64,000 bases of DNA from Chloracidobacterium sp. (GCA_016712045.1 JADJRV010000018.1:1-64000), one strand, 5' to 3'. Positions 21,724 through 30,992 are shown, counted from the stretch's first letter. Notes: generated by a model not told the origin, from the letters alone. Numbers and translations: made by a program.

Positions 21724-23184
21724 ATGACACCAGAATTAAGAAAATCAGCACCTGAGCCGCTGGCTCCGACATCATTTGATATCCCTCAGCCGTTTCAGAC
21801 GACGCTCGCGAACGGCCTGCGTGTGGTTATATTCGAAGAAACACGCTTGCCGCTTGTTAGCATACGGCTCGCGTTTCACTCGGGCGATATTGATGATCCG
21901 GCGGGTGCGAAAGGCATTAACTCGGCAATGGTTTCGATGCTGACCGAGGGGACGGAAAATTATACCAGCCTGCAGCTTGCCGAAAAGATCGAGCGGCTCG
22001 GTGCAGGCATTGGTGCGAGTGCGTCGGATGATTTTACGATCGTCTCGGCCTCATCGCTTTCGCTATACAGCTCCGATATTCTCTCGTTGTTGGCCGAGGT
22101 CGTGCTGCGTCCAACCTTTCCTGAGAACGAGCTTGACCTCTATCGCCGCAATACTATCGAGAGCCTCAAGTTTCAACGTTCGCAACCTGGGTTTCTTGCC
22201 GGCGAACAGGCCGCACGGCTGGTCTATGGTAAACATCCGTATGCTGTCGTCTCACCGAAAGCCACGGATATAGAGAAGCTTGATCGCGAAAAGATCGCAA
22301 GGTTTCACGCCGCAAAATTTATCCCGAACAACGCGATACTGATCGTCGTTGGCGATGTCGAACGTGATGAATTTATTGCCGAACTCAACGAGCATTTCGG
22401 GGACTGGCAGCAGGGAAGTGTCGCGGACCAAAAGTTTGACGCCCCACCAAAACGTGATTCACGAAGCTTGACCATCGTTGACCGGCCGGGTTCCGCACAG
22501 TCAAATATCGTTATCACCAACCTTGGCATCGACCGCAACGATCCTGACTATTTCCCGATGATCGTGATGAATCAGGTTCTGGGTGCTGGGGCTTCGTCTC
22601 GTGTGTTTATGAATCTCCGGGAGGAGAAGGGCTATACATATGGAGCCTATACACGATTGAATACGCGGCGGCTTGCGGGTGATATGGAGGCGACCGCCGA
22701 GGTTCGTAACGATGTTACAGGTACGTCGCTAAAAGAGTTTTTCTACGAACTCGAACGTATTCGCGATGAAAAGGTCGGTGACGAAGAGCTTGCCGATGCA
22801 AAAAATTTCCTCACAGGGGTCTTTCCGCTCCGGGCCGAAACGCAAGAGGGCCTCACAAATCTTATCGTCAACCAACATCTTTACGGCCTGCCCGAAGATT
22901 ATCTACAAACCTATCGCGATAATGTCAGTGCCGTAACGGCGGACGACGTCCAGCGCGTCGCTGTCAAACACGTCCGCCCAGACGAAATGGCGATCGTGAT
23001 AGTCGGTGATGCGGGTGATGTGTTGCCGCAAGCGAAAGAATACGCTGCAACGGTCGAGATCTTCGACACAGAAGGAAAGCAGAAACACGACCCACGAATA
23101 CGCGAAAGGCGCAAAAAAGAAGTTTTTCTTTATTTAGTGCCTACCGGTCGTATTTCTGGGCAAAATCTTACATCGGCTAGGTAA
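21724..23184 (+). CDS. M16 peptidase-like protein, non-catalytic partner
   Basis: 486 aa. Same fold as the preceding gene (LANGLRVVIFEETRLPLVSI, AFHSGDIDDPAG), but the HxxEH position reads NSAMVSM, so it cannot bind zinc. It keeps the substrate-binding REEKGYTYGA motif near residue 300, as expected of the regulatory subunit in two-gene M16B systems. The last 25-30 residues are charged and unlike the family; they look like run-on into repeat-like DNA (CACGACCCACGAATACGCG). The 108-bp gap before it holds an imperfect CACAGAG-type palindrome. Confidence 0.88.
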   Translation: MTPELRKSAPEPLAPTSFDIPQPFQTTLANGLRVVIFEETRLPLVSIRLAFHSGDIDDPAGAKGINSAMVSMLTEGTENYTSLQLAEKIERLGAGIGASASDDFTIVSASSLSLYSSDILSLLAEVVLRPTFPENELDLYRRNTIESLKFQRSQPGFLAGEQAARLVYGKHPYAVVSPKATDIEKLDREKIARFHAAKFIPNNAILIVVGDVERDEFIAELNEHFGDWQQGSVADQKFDAPPKRDSRSLTIVDRPGSAQSNIVITNLGIDRNDPDYFPMIVMNQVLGAGASSRVFMNLREEKGYTYGAYTRLNTRRLAGDMEATAEVRNDVTGTSLKEFFYELERIRDEKVGDEELADAKNFLTGVFPLRAETQEGLTNLIVNQHLYGLPEDYLQTYRDNVSAVTADDVQRVAVKHVRPDEMAIVIVGDAGDVLPQAKEYAATVEIFDTEGKQKHDPRIRERRKKEVFLYLVPTGRISGQNLTSAR

Positions 23185-23446
23185 ACTGGATGATCGCAAA
23201 ATCCGCACCGGACGGATCGGCGACCATCGCCATTCGCCCGACGCCCGGAGCGTCAAACGGCGGGACACGGATGCTGCCGCCATTTTCGGTGATGCTCGCT
23301 ACAGTCTCGTCGGCGTTCGCGACGGCAATATAGGTTGCCCAATGTGATGGCGTTTCCGGCGGCCAGTTTTCGTCGGTCGCCATCATACCGCCTTGTGCGA
23401 CGCCGTCGATGACGTCGCCGGGACTTGGTACATTAAATTCAGCCAT
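23177..23446 (-). CDS. VOC-family half-domain protein
   Basis: 89 aa from the ATG at 23446, with AGGAGG immediately upstream, inside the end of the preceding VOC gene (overlapping ATGGCTGA), so translation is coupled. The sequence has the second half of a VOC/glyoxalase module: GGMMATDENWPPETPSHW, YIAVANADETVASI, GGSIRVPPFDAPGVGR, DPSGADFAII. The first beta-alpha-beta unit that should follow PSPGD is missing. It overlaps the M16 gene's 3' end by 8 bp. Either an internal deletion or a real half-module that dimerises. Confidence 0.65.
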   Translation of the reverse strand: MAEFNVPSPGDVIDGVAQGGMMATDENWPPETPSHWATYIAVANADETVASITENGGSIRVPPFDAPGVGRMAMVADPSGADFAIIQFT

Positions 23447-23885
23447 CGTGTCCTCCTGCGGCCATCTTAAATGTTGCAAACATTGCTCCGGTCGGATCTG
23501 CGATCACTGCAAAACGACCGGTGTTCGGAATATCCATCGGTTGTCTAATGACAGTGCCGCCAAGCTCGACTGCCTGACGCGCATTTTCATCGACATCCTC
23601 GACCGCAACGTAAGTCAAAAAATGCGGCGGCGGAATAGGTTGACCGGCTCGAAACATCTCTGGGGAGATCTGATACAATACCGCCGGCCGGATAATCGCC
23701 GCCGGTCAGTATTCGTGGTACGCAAACGCTCCGTCCGTGGCGTCGCTATCCTGAAATTTCCAGCCAAATACGTTCGTGTAAAACGCTTTGCATTTTGCGG
23801 CCTCGGTGCTTGCGATCTCGGTCCAGCAAAAACTGCCGGGTGACGGTCCCGCAAAACCTGCCATTTCACTTGCTTCTTGTGACAT
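23439..23885 (-). CDS. VOC-family protein (internal double frameshift)
   Basis: ATG at 23885 with AAGGAG upstream. The N-terminal module has PGSFCWTEIASTEAAKCKAF and NVFGWKFQDSDATDG, the C-terminal part TYVAVEDVDENARQ, GGTVIRQPMDIPNTGRF and DPTGAMFATF: two halves as in the Cfp30B/aldoketomutase-like VOC proteins. The frame hits TGA just after AYHEY (near 23705), and the expected TGGDYPAGGI is in another frame for about 10 codons before the original frame resumes near 23674. Two compensating indels explain this. Substrate unknown. Confidence 0.65.
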
Positions 23886-23984
23886 CGAGGGGTTTCTCCT
23901 TATAAAAAATGTGAATTTATCTTAGTCGAATATCAGCTATTACGCACGTTTGTGGGCGAAAGTTTTTGTGGGAGAGGGAAAAGG

Positions 23985-24056
23985 GTTTTGAGTTGTGAAT
24001 GTGGGAGCGGCCGCTCATGGAGACAAGCGGATGGCTTATTTATCACAACTCAAAAC
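23985..24056. repeat. 14-bp inverted repeat with a 12-bp palindrome inside
   Basis: GTTTTGAGTTGTGA (23985-23998) is exactly complementary to TCACAACTCAAAAC (24043-24056). Between them lies the perfect palindrome GAGCGGCCGCTC (24005-24016). It sits downstream of the Rad52-family gene. Confidence 0.65.
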
Positions 24057-24078
24057 TTCGGTTAGCAGGGAACTAAAG

Positions 24079-24796
24079 CTACCCGACGCGTCGCATCGGC
24101 GTTACCGTATTTCGCTGCAAATTTTGTAAATGCTCGATCAGATCGGACGCTGCCCGTTTTGAAAGTTCATCAATACCGCATCGCATCATCTGCGAACACT
24201 CGGCTTCGGCGTCGATATTGGCTTCGCGGGCGATGGCACGGATCATGCCGAGTTGTTTGCCGGTGACCATATCGCCAAGGCTCTTTGCGATAGGATCGGA
24301 TATTGCTTTCGGTTCAAAAACCTGCGGCTCGTCCGTCTGTTCGATGGCGTCAAACTCTTTCTTATAAAGCTCGCGGGCGATGCCAAATTTCACCGCTGCA
24401 CGTTTCAGAGCGTCGTGCTCTGCCTTTATAATGCCGGTCTCGCTGATCGCTTTTCCGGTACCGATGCCTTCGCGGGTGACGCCGTCGATGGTGATCGCGA
24501 CCGTTACGGTGACGATGTCGCCTATCGAACGGATGTCTTTAACGGTGTGTGCCCAGTTTGGAGCGTTGTCGTCCAAGACGTCAGCAACAGTGTGCCACTC
24601 GACATACTCGACCATGTGGACATTACCGTCCCGGTCACGTCGTCCGGCACGCTGGCGGATCAGATTTGGGTCGACCGTTTTACGAAGCTCTTTTAACGTC
24701 GTCGAAAAATCGAGCACATTATTTGTGTTCTCTGCAGAAAATAAATTTTCTCGTTGTTTCTGTCTGTGGCGTTTCGTTTATCGTGTTGCGTTTCAT
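24079..24796 (-). CDS. Rad52/22-family single-strand annealing protein
   Basis: The Rad52-type core is clear: VEYVEWHTVADVLDDNAPNW, IGDIVTVTVAITIDG, the glycine-rich GIGTGKAISETGI and AEHDALKRAAVKFGIA, then a linker and a small helical C-terminal domain. The uninterrupted frame begins at a GTG (24717) without a good ribosome site. An ATG at 24796 has AGGAG 7 bp upstream, and its frame joins the core with one indel near 24755 (about 25 extra residues), so I take 24796 as the start. By family these proteins anneal complementary strands in phage and stress-related recombination. Divergent from an XRE regulator. Frameshift and start are inference. Confidence 0.78.
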
Positions 24797-24929
24797 TTTT
24801 TATCTCCTGTGTTAGTTACCGGATCGTTTTAATATCAGTAATAGTTGCACCGGCTTGTCTGAAGTGCCGGTAATTACTGGATTTGTTCGATCCCTGTTCG
24901 CCGTGTGTCAGACCACACGACTCAGTTTT

Positions 24930-25023
24930 CATTGTCAATAGATGCATTGTTTCGAGCCGAGACGTTGCATCTATGAAACACTGTATCAGAATAATTTATT
25001 TGTTGCAAGTGCGAAACAAAGTG
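24930..25023. promoter_or_regulatory. repeat-rich intergenic control region between rad52-like and XRE genes
   Basis: The 299-bp divergent gap (24797-25095) holds several related motifs: TGCATTGTTTCG, GTTGCATCTATGAAACACTG and TTGCAAGTGCGAAACAAAGTGTTGCA. All combine TTGCA/TGCAT with GAAAC/GTTTC. They look like operator sites for the adjacent XRE protein. There is also an ACCGGC/GCCGGT hairpin near 24850. Confidence 0.4.
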
Positions 25024-25052
25024 TTGCATTTAAAAAAATCATGTGTTATGTT
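25024..25052 (+). promoter_or_regulatory. candidate promoter for the XRE regulator
   Basis: TTGCAT (25024-25029), 17 bp, TATGTT (25047-25052). The -35 box overlaps the last TTGCA operator-like motif, which would fit autoregulation. Confidence 0.45.
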
Positions 25053-25113
25053 TTATCTGTGAAATGAAAAGTGTATCCGTGACACTTAATAATCCATGGA
25101 GGAAATGATAATT

Positions 25114-25509
25114 ATGGGATTCAAAAATGAAAGTCTTATCAGCACAGTAGAGCTTGGCAAAGCGATCAAACGCCGCCGCGAAGAATTAAAACTCAGCCTG
25201 CGTGACGTAGCGGATGTGACCGAGGTCTCGGCATCGACGCTCTCGCGTATCGAGAACGGCACGGGCCGCCCCGACGCCGACAACATTGCGCGTCTTACGC
25301 AGTGGCTAGATATGCCGGTCGATCGTTTGATGAAACACTCAAATGCCAACGTCGAGCCGGTCATCTATTACCCGCACGAGGCGACCGCGGACATCGTCGA
25401 GGCTCACCTGCGTGCTGACAAAAACTTAACGCCTGAGACGGCAAACGCACTGTCAGAGCTCTTCCGCGTTGCATACCAGCAGTTTAGCGGCTCGACCAAC
25501 AAAAAATAA
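25114..25509 (+). CDS. XRE-family helix-turn-helix regulator
   Basis: About 131 aa from the ATG at 25114, 11 bp after GGAGG; in-frame ATGs at 25096 and 25105 are also possible, but the first overlaps the ribosome site. The HTH spans about residues 10-65: LGKAIKRRREELKLSLRDVA, then SASTLSRIENGTGRPDADNI. The C-terminal half (HEATADIVEAHLRADKNLT, ALSELFRVAYQQF) is a conserved-looking helical tail, possibly for oligomerisation. Divergent from the annealing protein, so it probably controls that gene and itself. Confidence 0.85.
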   Translation: MGFKNESLISTVELGKAIKRRREELKLSLRDVADVTEVSASTLSRIENGTGRPDADNIARLTQWLDMPVDRLMKHSNANVEPVIYYPHEATADIVEAHLRADKNLTPETANALSELFRVAYQQFSGSTNKK

Positions 25510-25544
25510 CCATACAAACATCAGCACAAACCACGAAACTTAAT

Positions 25545-25937
25545 ATGACGCACACACAAGATAAGACATTAAACATTGGACGCGGATATGGAACGGACAC
25601 GATGATCGTGTTGTTTTTTCTGGCTATCGAATACGGACGAGCCGTCCAAGCATTTTCGATGGACGGACTTTTGATGGGGATCACGATGTCGATGATATGT
25701 GTGCTGCCTTATTTTCTGCCATCAACCGCCGAGCGTCCGACGTTCTCAAACTGGATACTCGCCCGCGGCGGGTTTGCCCTGTTGGGAATGATTTTCGGCG
25801 TTGCCCTCAATCAAGGCACAGGTACGGTCATGCCGGAATCGATGCGGTTCGTGCCGATGATGTTCTTGATCCTTGCGTCAATGGTTAGTTGCTATATCCA
25901 GTTTTACGGTTTGATGAAACTCCGCTTTGCAAAATAG
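25545..25937 (+). CDS. small integral membrane protein
   Basis: 130 aa with three or four hydrophobic helices: MIVLFFLAIEYGRAVQAF, GITMSMICVLPYFL, ARGGFALLGMIFGVAL and FVPMMFLILASMVSCYI. No catalytic motif and no recognised family. It follows the XRE gene by 35 bp and ends before a strong terminator, so the two may be co-transcribed. Confidence 0.6.
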   Translation: MTHTQDKTLNIGRGYGTDTMIVLFFLAIEYGRAVQAFSMDGLLMGITMSMICVLPYFLPSTAERPTFSNWILARGGFALLGMIFGVALNQGTGTVMPESMRFVPMMFLILASMVSCYIQFYGLMKLRFAK

Positions 25938-25964
25938 GCAAAAGGCGCTTAGCGAGAGGTAAAG

Positions 25965-26005
25965 AAAGATCCGCACATGTTTCGGGAACATGCGCGGATC
26001 TTTTT
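25965..26005. terminator. rho-independent terminator between convergent genes
   Basis: AAAGATCCGC (25965-25974) pairs with GCGGATCTTT (25994-26003), extended by CATGTT/AACATG around TCGG, then T's. It ends the + strand unit and may also serve the trp operon on the minus strand, where the T tract is shorter. Confidence 0.88.
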
Positions 26006-26025
26006 CTATTTGAAATTCAGTTAAG

Positions 26026-27060
26026 TCAATTACTCTCAACAAAAGCATGTGCCGGTTCGGCGACCAGGTCGTAAATGGCTCGAACCTGCGAAACAAGGTC
26101 AGCATACTGTGCCGGCGTCAGGGCTTGTGCACCGTCGCAAAGTGCTTGTTCGGGTTTCGGATGGACCTCGATTATCAGTCCATCGGCTCCGACTGCAACA
26201 CCTGCTCTTGCGAGCGGAGTGACCATATAATTATGTCCGGTACCATGCGAAGGATCGACGATGATCGGTAGATGCGTCAGGCGATGGACAGCCGGGACGA
26301 TCGATAGATCAATCGTGTTGCGCGCATGATCGGCAAAGGTGCGGATGCCGCGTTCGCAAAGGATAACGTCGTAGTTGCCCTCAGCCATAATGTATTCAGC
26401 GGCGAGCAGTAGCTCGTCAAGCGTTGCCGACAATCCGCGTTTTAGCAAGACAGGCTTTTTGGTTAGTCCAGCGTATCGCAGCAGCGAAAAGTTTTGCATA
26501 TTGCGGGCACCGATCTGGATGCAATCGCCATATTCGGCAACAGCATCGACGCCGTGCTCGTCCATCGCTTCGGTGACGATATTCAGGCCATATTGATCGC
26601 GAACATCAGCGAGCATCTTCAATCCGTCAATTCCAAGCCCCTGGAACGCATACGGTGATGTGCGTGGCTTAAATGCTCCGCCGCGAAAGAATCGTGCACC
26701 GCTCTCGGCAACAGCCTCGGCTGCAGCAAAAACTTGATCGTGATTTTCGAGAGCACAAGGGCCGGCGATTATCGCGAGTTCGCTGCCGCCGATGGTCGCG
26801 TTGCCGACCGTGATGACGGATTTTTCGGGACGCAGTTCCTTTGAGATGAGCTTGTACGGTTTGGTGACGCGGATGGCGTCGGCGACACCCGGCAGATTCT
26901 CAAAATGCGCTGGATCGACCGAGCCTTTGTTACCCGTAACGCCGATCGCCGTGCGATTTTCGCCCGGCAACGTGTGGCCGCGAAAGCCGAGTGCCTCGAT
27001 TACCTGGAGAACCTTATCTACATCAGACGCTAGTGCGTCCGGTTTCATTACGATCAACAT
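26026..27060 (-). CDS. aroF: 3-deoxy-7-phosphoheptulonate (DAHP) synthase, AroF-type I-beta
   Basis: 344 aa. An N-terminal ferredoxin-like regulatory domain (MLIVMKPDALASDVDKVLQV, residues 1-70) precedes the KDO8P/DAHP-synthase barrel: IIAGPCALEN, FFRGGAFKPRTSPYAFQG, QIGARNMQNF, LLKRGLSATLDE and IIVDPSHGTGH (metal and substrate ligands). It joins phosphoenolpyruvate and erythrose-4-phosphate, the first shikimate step. It is last in the trp operon, 36 bp after trpA, so precursor supply is tied to tryptophan demand. The regulatory domain suggests allosteric control by an aromatic end product. Confidence 0.95.
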   Translation of the reverse strand: MLIVMKPDALASDVDKVLQVIEALGFRGHTLPGENRTAIGVTGNKGSVDPAHFENLPGVADAIRVTKPYKLISKELRPEKSVITVGNATIGGSELAIIAGPCALENHDQVFAAAEAVAESGARFFRGGAFKPRTSPYAFQGLGIDGLKMLADVRDQYGLNIVTEAMDEHGVDAVAEYGDCIQIGARNMQNFSLLRYAGLTKKPVLLKRGLSATLDELLLAAEYIMAEGNYDVILCERGIRTFADHARNTIDLSIVPAVHRLTHLPIIVDPSHGTGHNYMVTPLARAGVAVGADGLIIEVHPKPEQALCDGAQALTPAQYADLVSQVRAIYDLVAEPAHAFVESN

Positions 27061-27096
27061 AAGCGAATAAACCCCTGTGGGTGCAAAACTCTAACT

Positions 27097-27900
27097 TTAG
27101 TTTTCAGCACCGTTTTTTGCAACTTGCGGCAATAATTGCCCGACAAAAGCCTCAACTCGCGATACCGCATCAACAGGCGAATCGGCCTTTTCAATTTCCG
27201 CGACTATCGCCGAACCAACGACAGCCGCATCGGCAAATCGCCAAACATCCTCGACCTGTTCGCGCGTCGAAATACCAAATCCGACAGCTATCGGCAGATC
27301 GGTGAATCTTCTCGCTCGTGCCACCAATTGTGATGCCGCTGAACTTGTCGTTTCCTGTGCTCCGGTCACGCCGGCACCCGAGACTGCATAAATAAACACA
27401 CGAGCATTCTCGCATATGGCTTTCAGGCGTTCGTCTGTCGTGGTCGGAGCTATAAGCGAGATCAGGTCGATATTGTATTCGGCCGATCGCGTTGATATTT
27501 TCGTAGCTTCGTCCTCGATCACGTCAGTCAAAAGCAAGCCGCAAATGCCCGCATCGGCGGTGGCTTCGCAAAATTTGTCGATGCCAAAACGCATGACCGG
27601 ATTAAAATAGCTGAACAAAACAATAGGAACGTCGCTCTGCTTTCTAAACTCGCGTGCTAGGTTCAAAACATCGCTCAATGTTGTTCCTCTGTCCAACGCT
27701 CTTTGCGACGAACGCTGGATCGTTGGCCCGTCTGCCATTGGGTCGCTGAACGGAACGCCGAGCTCGATCACATCGGCTCCCATTTCGGCGAGTTTCAAAA
27801 TGATCGACAGGGAAGTGTCGAGATCAGGATCGCCGGCAGTGACGAATGGAATAAAGCCCTTCCCACTACGAGCTTTTAATTTCTGCGTAATTAGGCTCAT
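27097..27900 (-). CDS. trpA: tryptophan synthase alpha subunit
   Basis: 267 aa, normal length. Shows FVTAGDPD, VIELGVPFSDPMADGPTIQ with the catalytic Glu and Asp region, GICGLLLTDVIEDEA, and IAVGFGISTREQV. It cleaves indole-3-glycerol phosphate to indole, which passes to TrpB. The start ATG overlaps the TrpB stop by one base (TAATG), giving translational coupling, as usual for the two subunits. Confidence 0.97.
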   Translation of the reverse strand: MSLITQKLKARSGKGFIPFVTAGDPDLDTSLSIILKLAEMGADVIELGVPFSDPMADGPTIQRSSQRALDRGTTLSDVLNLAREFRKQSDVPIVLFSYFNPVMRFGIDKFCEATADAGICGLLLTDVIEDEATKISTRSAEYNIDLISLIAPTTTDERLKAICENARVFIYAVSGAGVTGAQETTSSAASQLVARARRFTDLPIAVGFGISTREQVEDVWRFADAAVVGSAIVAEIEKADSPVDAVSRVEAFVGQLLPQVAKNGAEN

Positions 27901-29087
27901 TAATTCCCCAGCTCCTCCCGCACCGTATTTATATCTTTATCGCCACGGCCCGACAGATTGACGATCATGAAGTGATCGCGGGACAACGTCGGTGCAATTT
28001 TCATCGCATGTGCAATGGCGTGCGACGATTCGAGAGCCGGGATTATACCTTCGGTTTCGGACAGCGTTTCAAATGCGGCCAGAGCTTCGTCGTCGTTAGC
28101 TGAAACATATTCGATACGACCCGTATCGTGCAGAAACGCATGCTCGGGGCCGATCGATGCGTAGTCGAGTCCTGCGGAAACCGAATGTGTCATAGCGATC
28201 TGACCGTCATTGTCCTGTAACAGATAGCTCTTGGTCCCTTGCAATACTCCGACGTTGCCGCCGTCCATAAACCTTGCGGCGTGTTCCCCAATTGAATTGC
28301 TGCGTCCACCCGCTTCGACGCCGATCATTCGGACATCGTCATTCAAAAACGGATGAAATAGTCCGATAGAGTTTGATCCGCCGCCGACGCAGGCGACTAG
28401 AACGTCGGGTAAGCGGTCTTCGTGTTCGAGAATCTGTTCGCGAGCCTCGCGGCCGATGACAGACTGAAAATCGCGAACCATCAGCGGATACGGATGTGGG
28501 CCAAGTGCTGAACCCAGCAGGTAATATGTGGTTTCTACATTGGTTACCCAATCGCGAAGAGCTTCGTTTATCGCGTCTTTTAGAGTCCGCGAACCGGAAT
28601 CAACTCCGCGAACCTCCGCACCGAGCAGCCGCATTCGAAAGACATTGACCTCTTGCCGTCGCATGTCTTCGGTGCCCATATAAACGACGCATTCGAGGCC
28701 AAACAAAGCACAAACCGTCGCCGTAGCGACGCCGTGCTGTCCCGCTCCGGTTTCGGCAATGATCCGCTTTTTGCCCATTTTACGGGCAAGCAAGATCTGG
28801 CCGATACAATTATTTATCTTGTGAGCACCGGTGTGATTTAGGTCTTCGCGTTTGAGATAGATCTTTGCCCCACCAAGCGTTTCCGAGAGCCGTTTTGCAT
28901 AATAGAGCGGCGAAGGGCGGCCCACATAATTTTTGAGTAGATCGTGAAATTCTGCCTGAAACGCCCCATCATCGCGAACACCATAATACGCCGCCGTCAG
29001 TTCATCAAGCGGAGCGACCAGAGTCTCAGGCACAAATCGTCCGCCGTATTCGCCAAAATATCCCTGTTCGTCCGGCTCGTAGTTCAT
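27900..29087 (-). CDS. trpB: tryptophan synthase beta subunit
   Basis: 395 aa. The PLP-binding Lys is in HTGAHKINN; also ETGAGQHGVATA, the phosphate loop VACVGGGSNSIG, and VNLSGRGDKD. TrpB1-type length and motifs. It condenses indole with serine. Start ATG overlaps the trpF stop (ATGA). Confidence 0.97.
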   Translation of the reverse strand: MNYEPDEQGYFGEYGGRFVPETLVAPLDELTAAYYGVRDDGAFQAEFHDLLKNYVGRPSPLYYAKRLSETLGGAKIYLKREDLNHTGAHKINNCIGQILLARKMGKKRIIAETGAGQHGVATATVCALFGLECVVYMGTEDMRRQEVNVFRMRLLGAEVRGVDSGSRTLKDAINEALRDWVTNVETTYYLLGSALGPHPYPLMVRDFQSVIGREAREQILEHEDRLPDVLVACVGGGSNSIGLFHPFLNDDVRMIGVEAGGRSNSIGEHAARFMDGGNVGVLQGTKSYLLQDNDGQIAMTHSVSAGLDYASIGPEHAFLHDTGRIEYVSANDDEALAAFETLSETEGIIPALESSHAIAHAMKIAPTLSRDHFMIVNLSGRGDKDINTVREELGN

Positions 29088-30207
29088 ATTGCTTTTCTTA
29101 CGGCGGCGATGAACCGCCTTAATTTGTCTTCGTCTTTTTTGCCGGGAGTAGATTCAATTCGGCTACATACATCGACAGCATAAGGCCGTACTTGTTTGAT
29201 CGCCTCGCTGACGTTCTCCGGGGTCAGTCCGCCCGCGAGATACAAAACCGGAACAAGGTTCGATACATGTTTTGCTATATCCCAATCAAAAGTTGCTCCT
29301 GTTCCGCCTTTCTCATTACTCGAATAGCTGTCGAGAAGGATCGCATCGGGCCAAATAAAACCGCTTCCGTTGGTTCGAATTGAGGTGAAACCCGCAGCAC
29401 CTTAATGATCGTCAGCTCGGATGATTTACGGATCTCATTAATAAAAGCTGCATCTTCTTCGCCGTGCAGTTGGATCGCATTGAGACCGGTAACCGACGCG
29501 ATCTCTAGTACACGCTCGGCCGTTTGATTTACAAACACGCCCACCTTGGGACTATCCGCGGGTAATCTGCCGGTAATAACGCTTGCAGTCTCGGGCGGGA
29601 CATATCGCGGGCTGCCTTCGAAAAAATTAAACCCCAGTTCGTCTGCACCCGCACTAACCGCCAACATTGCGTCTTCGAGGTTCGTAATGCCGCAGATCTT
29701 GATCCGAGTTTTGTGCTGTTCTGCCTTTTCGTCCTTAAGCCGGTTTACGAGATACCAAACAATAAATAGATTCAAAGCCAATATCCCGATCCGTACCCAA
29801 GTAAACCGCTCAAAGATCTCGTACAATTCGAGCGGGATAAAGAGGGAAGTTGCGATCGCCGTGAGATATTCGGCCCATCGTTTTTGTAGCCATAGGCCAA
29901 CGCCCTCTGTAAACAGTAGGCACGAATAGCCGAACGCGACGCCGCTCATTTGCATTAGCTGCGTGCTGCTAACACCTTGCAGCTTTTCGATCGCGGCGTG
30001 AACGTATCTATTTGCGAGATCTATGCCATGCCGAGACACAAAATCAGTTGCCCAAGCCTCTACGTCACGGCCGATCAAGCTGAGTAGCTTGATACCAACT
30101 GCGACAAGGATCAAACCCTTTATTACCTTCGTAATCGAGATAAAGTGGATGGTCCACGTCCGTTCACGCGGGGTCTGATCCTTGTATCTTAAATGAGGTT
30201 TGTTCAG
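29084..30207 (-). CDS. trpF: DUF2127-like membrane domain fused to phosphoribosylanthranilate isomerase (frameshifted)
   Basis: The N-terminal 150 residues form a DUF2127-like membrane domain with about four hydrophobic segments (SITKVIKGLILVAVGIKLL, FGYSCLLFTEGVGLWL, YLTAIATSLFIPLELYEIF, GILALNLFIVWYLV). It is followed without any start codon by TrpF: RIKICGITNLEDAM (Cys nucleophile), ADELGFNFFEGSPRYV, VGVFVNQ and IQLHGEE. Near 29353-29360 an A/T-rich run moves the frame; the correct frame gives PDAILLDSYSSNEKGGTGATFDW (general-acid Asp), LAGGLTPENV and DVCSRIESTPGKKD, ending at 29084. No ATG lies near the trpC junction; CTG at 30207 has GGGAGG 6 nt upstream and overlaps the trpC stop. It isomerises phosphoribosyl-anthranilate. 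Confidence 0.82.
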
Positions 30208-30992
30208 GTCAAACCTCCCAGTGTTTCTACGATATTTGTGCTTCGCATTAAGGTTTCGCCTATCAAAAAGCCGTCGTAACCGATACCGCAAAGCTCCACG
30301 ATCTCATCGCGGGTCGTGATGCCGCTTTCGGCGATCATAACGACGCGTTCGGGACGCCGCTCGATCAACTGCCGCGAAGTGTCGAGCGAGACCTCAAGCG
30401 AATGCAGGTCGCGGTTATTGACGCCGATGATATCTGCTCCGATCTCGATCGCAGTGTCAAATTCGTTGGAGTCGTGAACCTCGACCAGAACGTCCAGCCC
30501 GAAATTTGCTGCGATTTGATGTAGTGAACGAATTTCATCAACCGGCAAAGCGGCGACGATCAGCAGTATCGCCGACGCACCGGCAGCAGCGGCCTCGATG
30601 ATCTGATATTCATCCACGATGAAATCTTTGCGCAATATTGGTAGATCAACTGATCTTGCGACCGAGACAAGGTCGGAGATCGAACCGTCAAAATGATTTG
30701 GCTCGGTCAACACAGAAATTGCGGCTGCACCGCCCGCCGCATAAAGTTTAGCCGTTTTGGCGGCGTCAACCCCAGCCCTAATAACACCTTTCGACGGTGA
30801 CGACCGCTTGATCTCGGCGATGATATTGATGCTGTCAGAGCGTGAGATAGCGTGGCGAAATCGGCCGCTTTCATTTTGTGACGCGGTCATTTCTGCTCTT
30901 TTTCTGAGCTTTGGCAGATAGCCGTTCGCGCGTGCTGCGGCGATACGCTCCCGAGTTTCTGCGGTCACTTTTTGTAGAAATGTCTCGCTCAA
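30204..30992 (-). CDS. trpC: indole-3-glycerol-phosphate synthase
   Basis: 262 aa, single-domain enzyme. Motifs IIAEIKRSSPSKG, RKDFIVDEYQIIEA, IGVNNRDLHSLEV and IAESGIT cover the catalytic Lys, Glu and phosphate site. It closes the indole ring by decarboxylation. Start overlaps the trpD stop by ATGA. Confidence 0.97.
   Translation of the reverse strand: MSETFLQKVTAETRERIAAARANGYLPKLRKRAEMTASQNESGRFRHAISRSDSINIIAEIKRSSPSKGVIRAGVDAAKTAKLYAAGGAAAISVLTEPNHFDGSISDLVSVARSVDLPILRKDFIVDEYQIIEAAAAGASAILLIVAALPVDEIRSLHQIAANFGLDVLVEVHDSNEFDTAIEIGADIIGVNNRDLHSLEVSLDTSRQLIERRPERVVMIAESGITTRDEIVELCGIGYDGFLIGETLMRSTNIVETLGGLT

Noticed and set aside
24005..24016. GAGCGGCCGCTC as cloning-vector (NotI) residue
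   Set aside because: No vector sequence around it; it lies within a native-looking inverted repeat.
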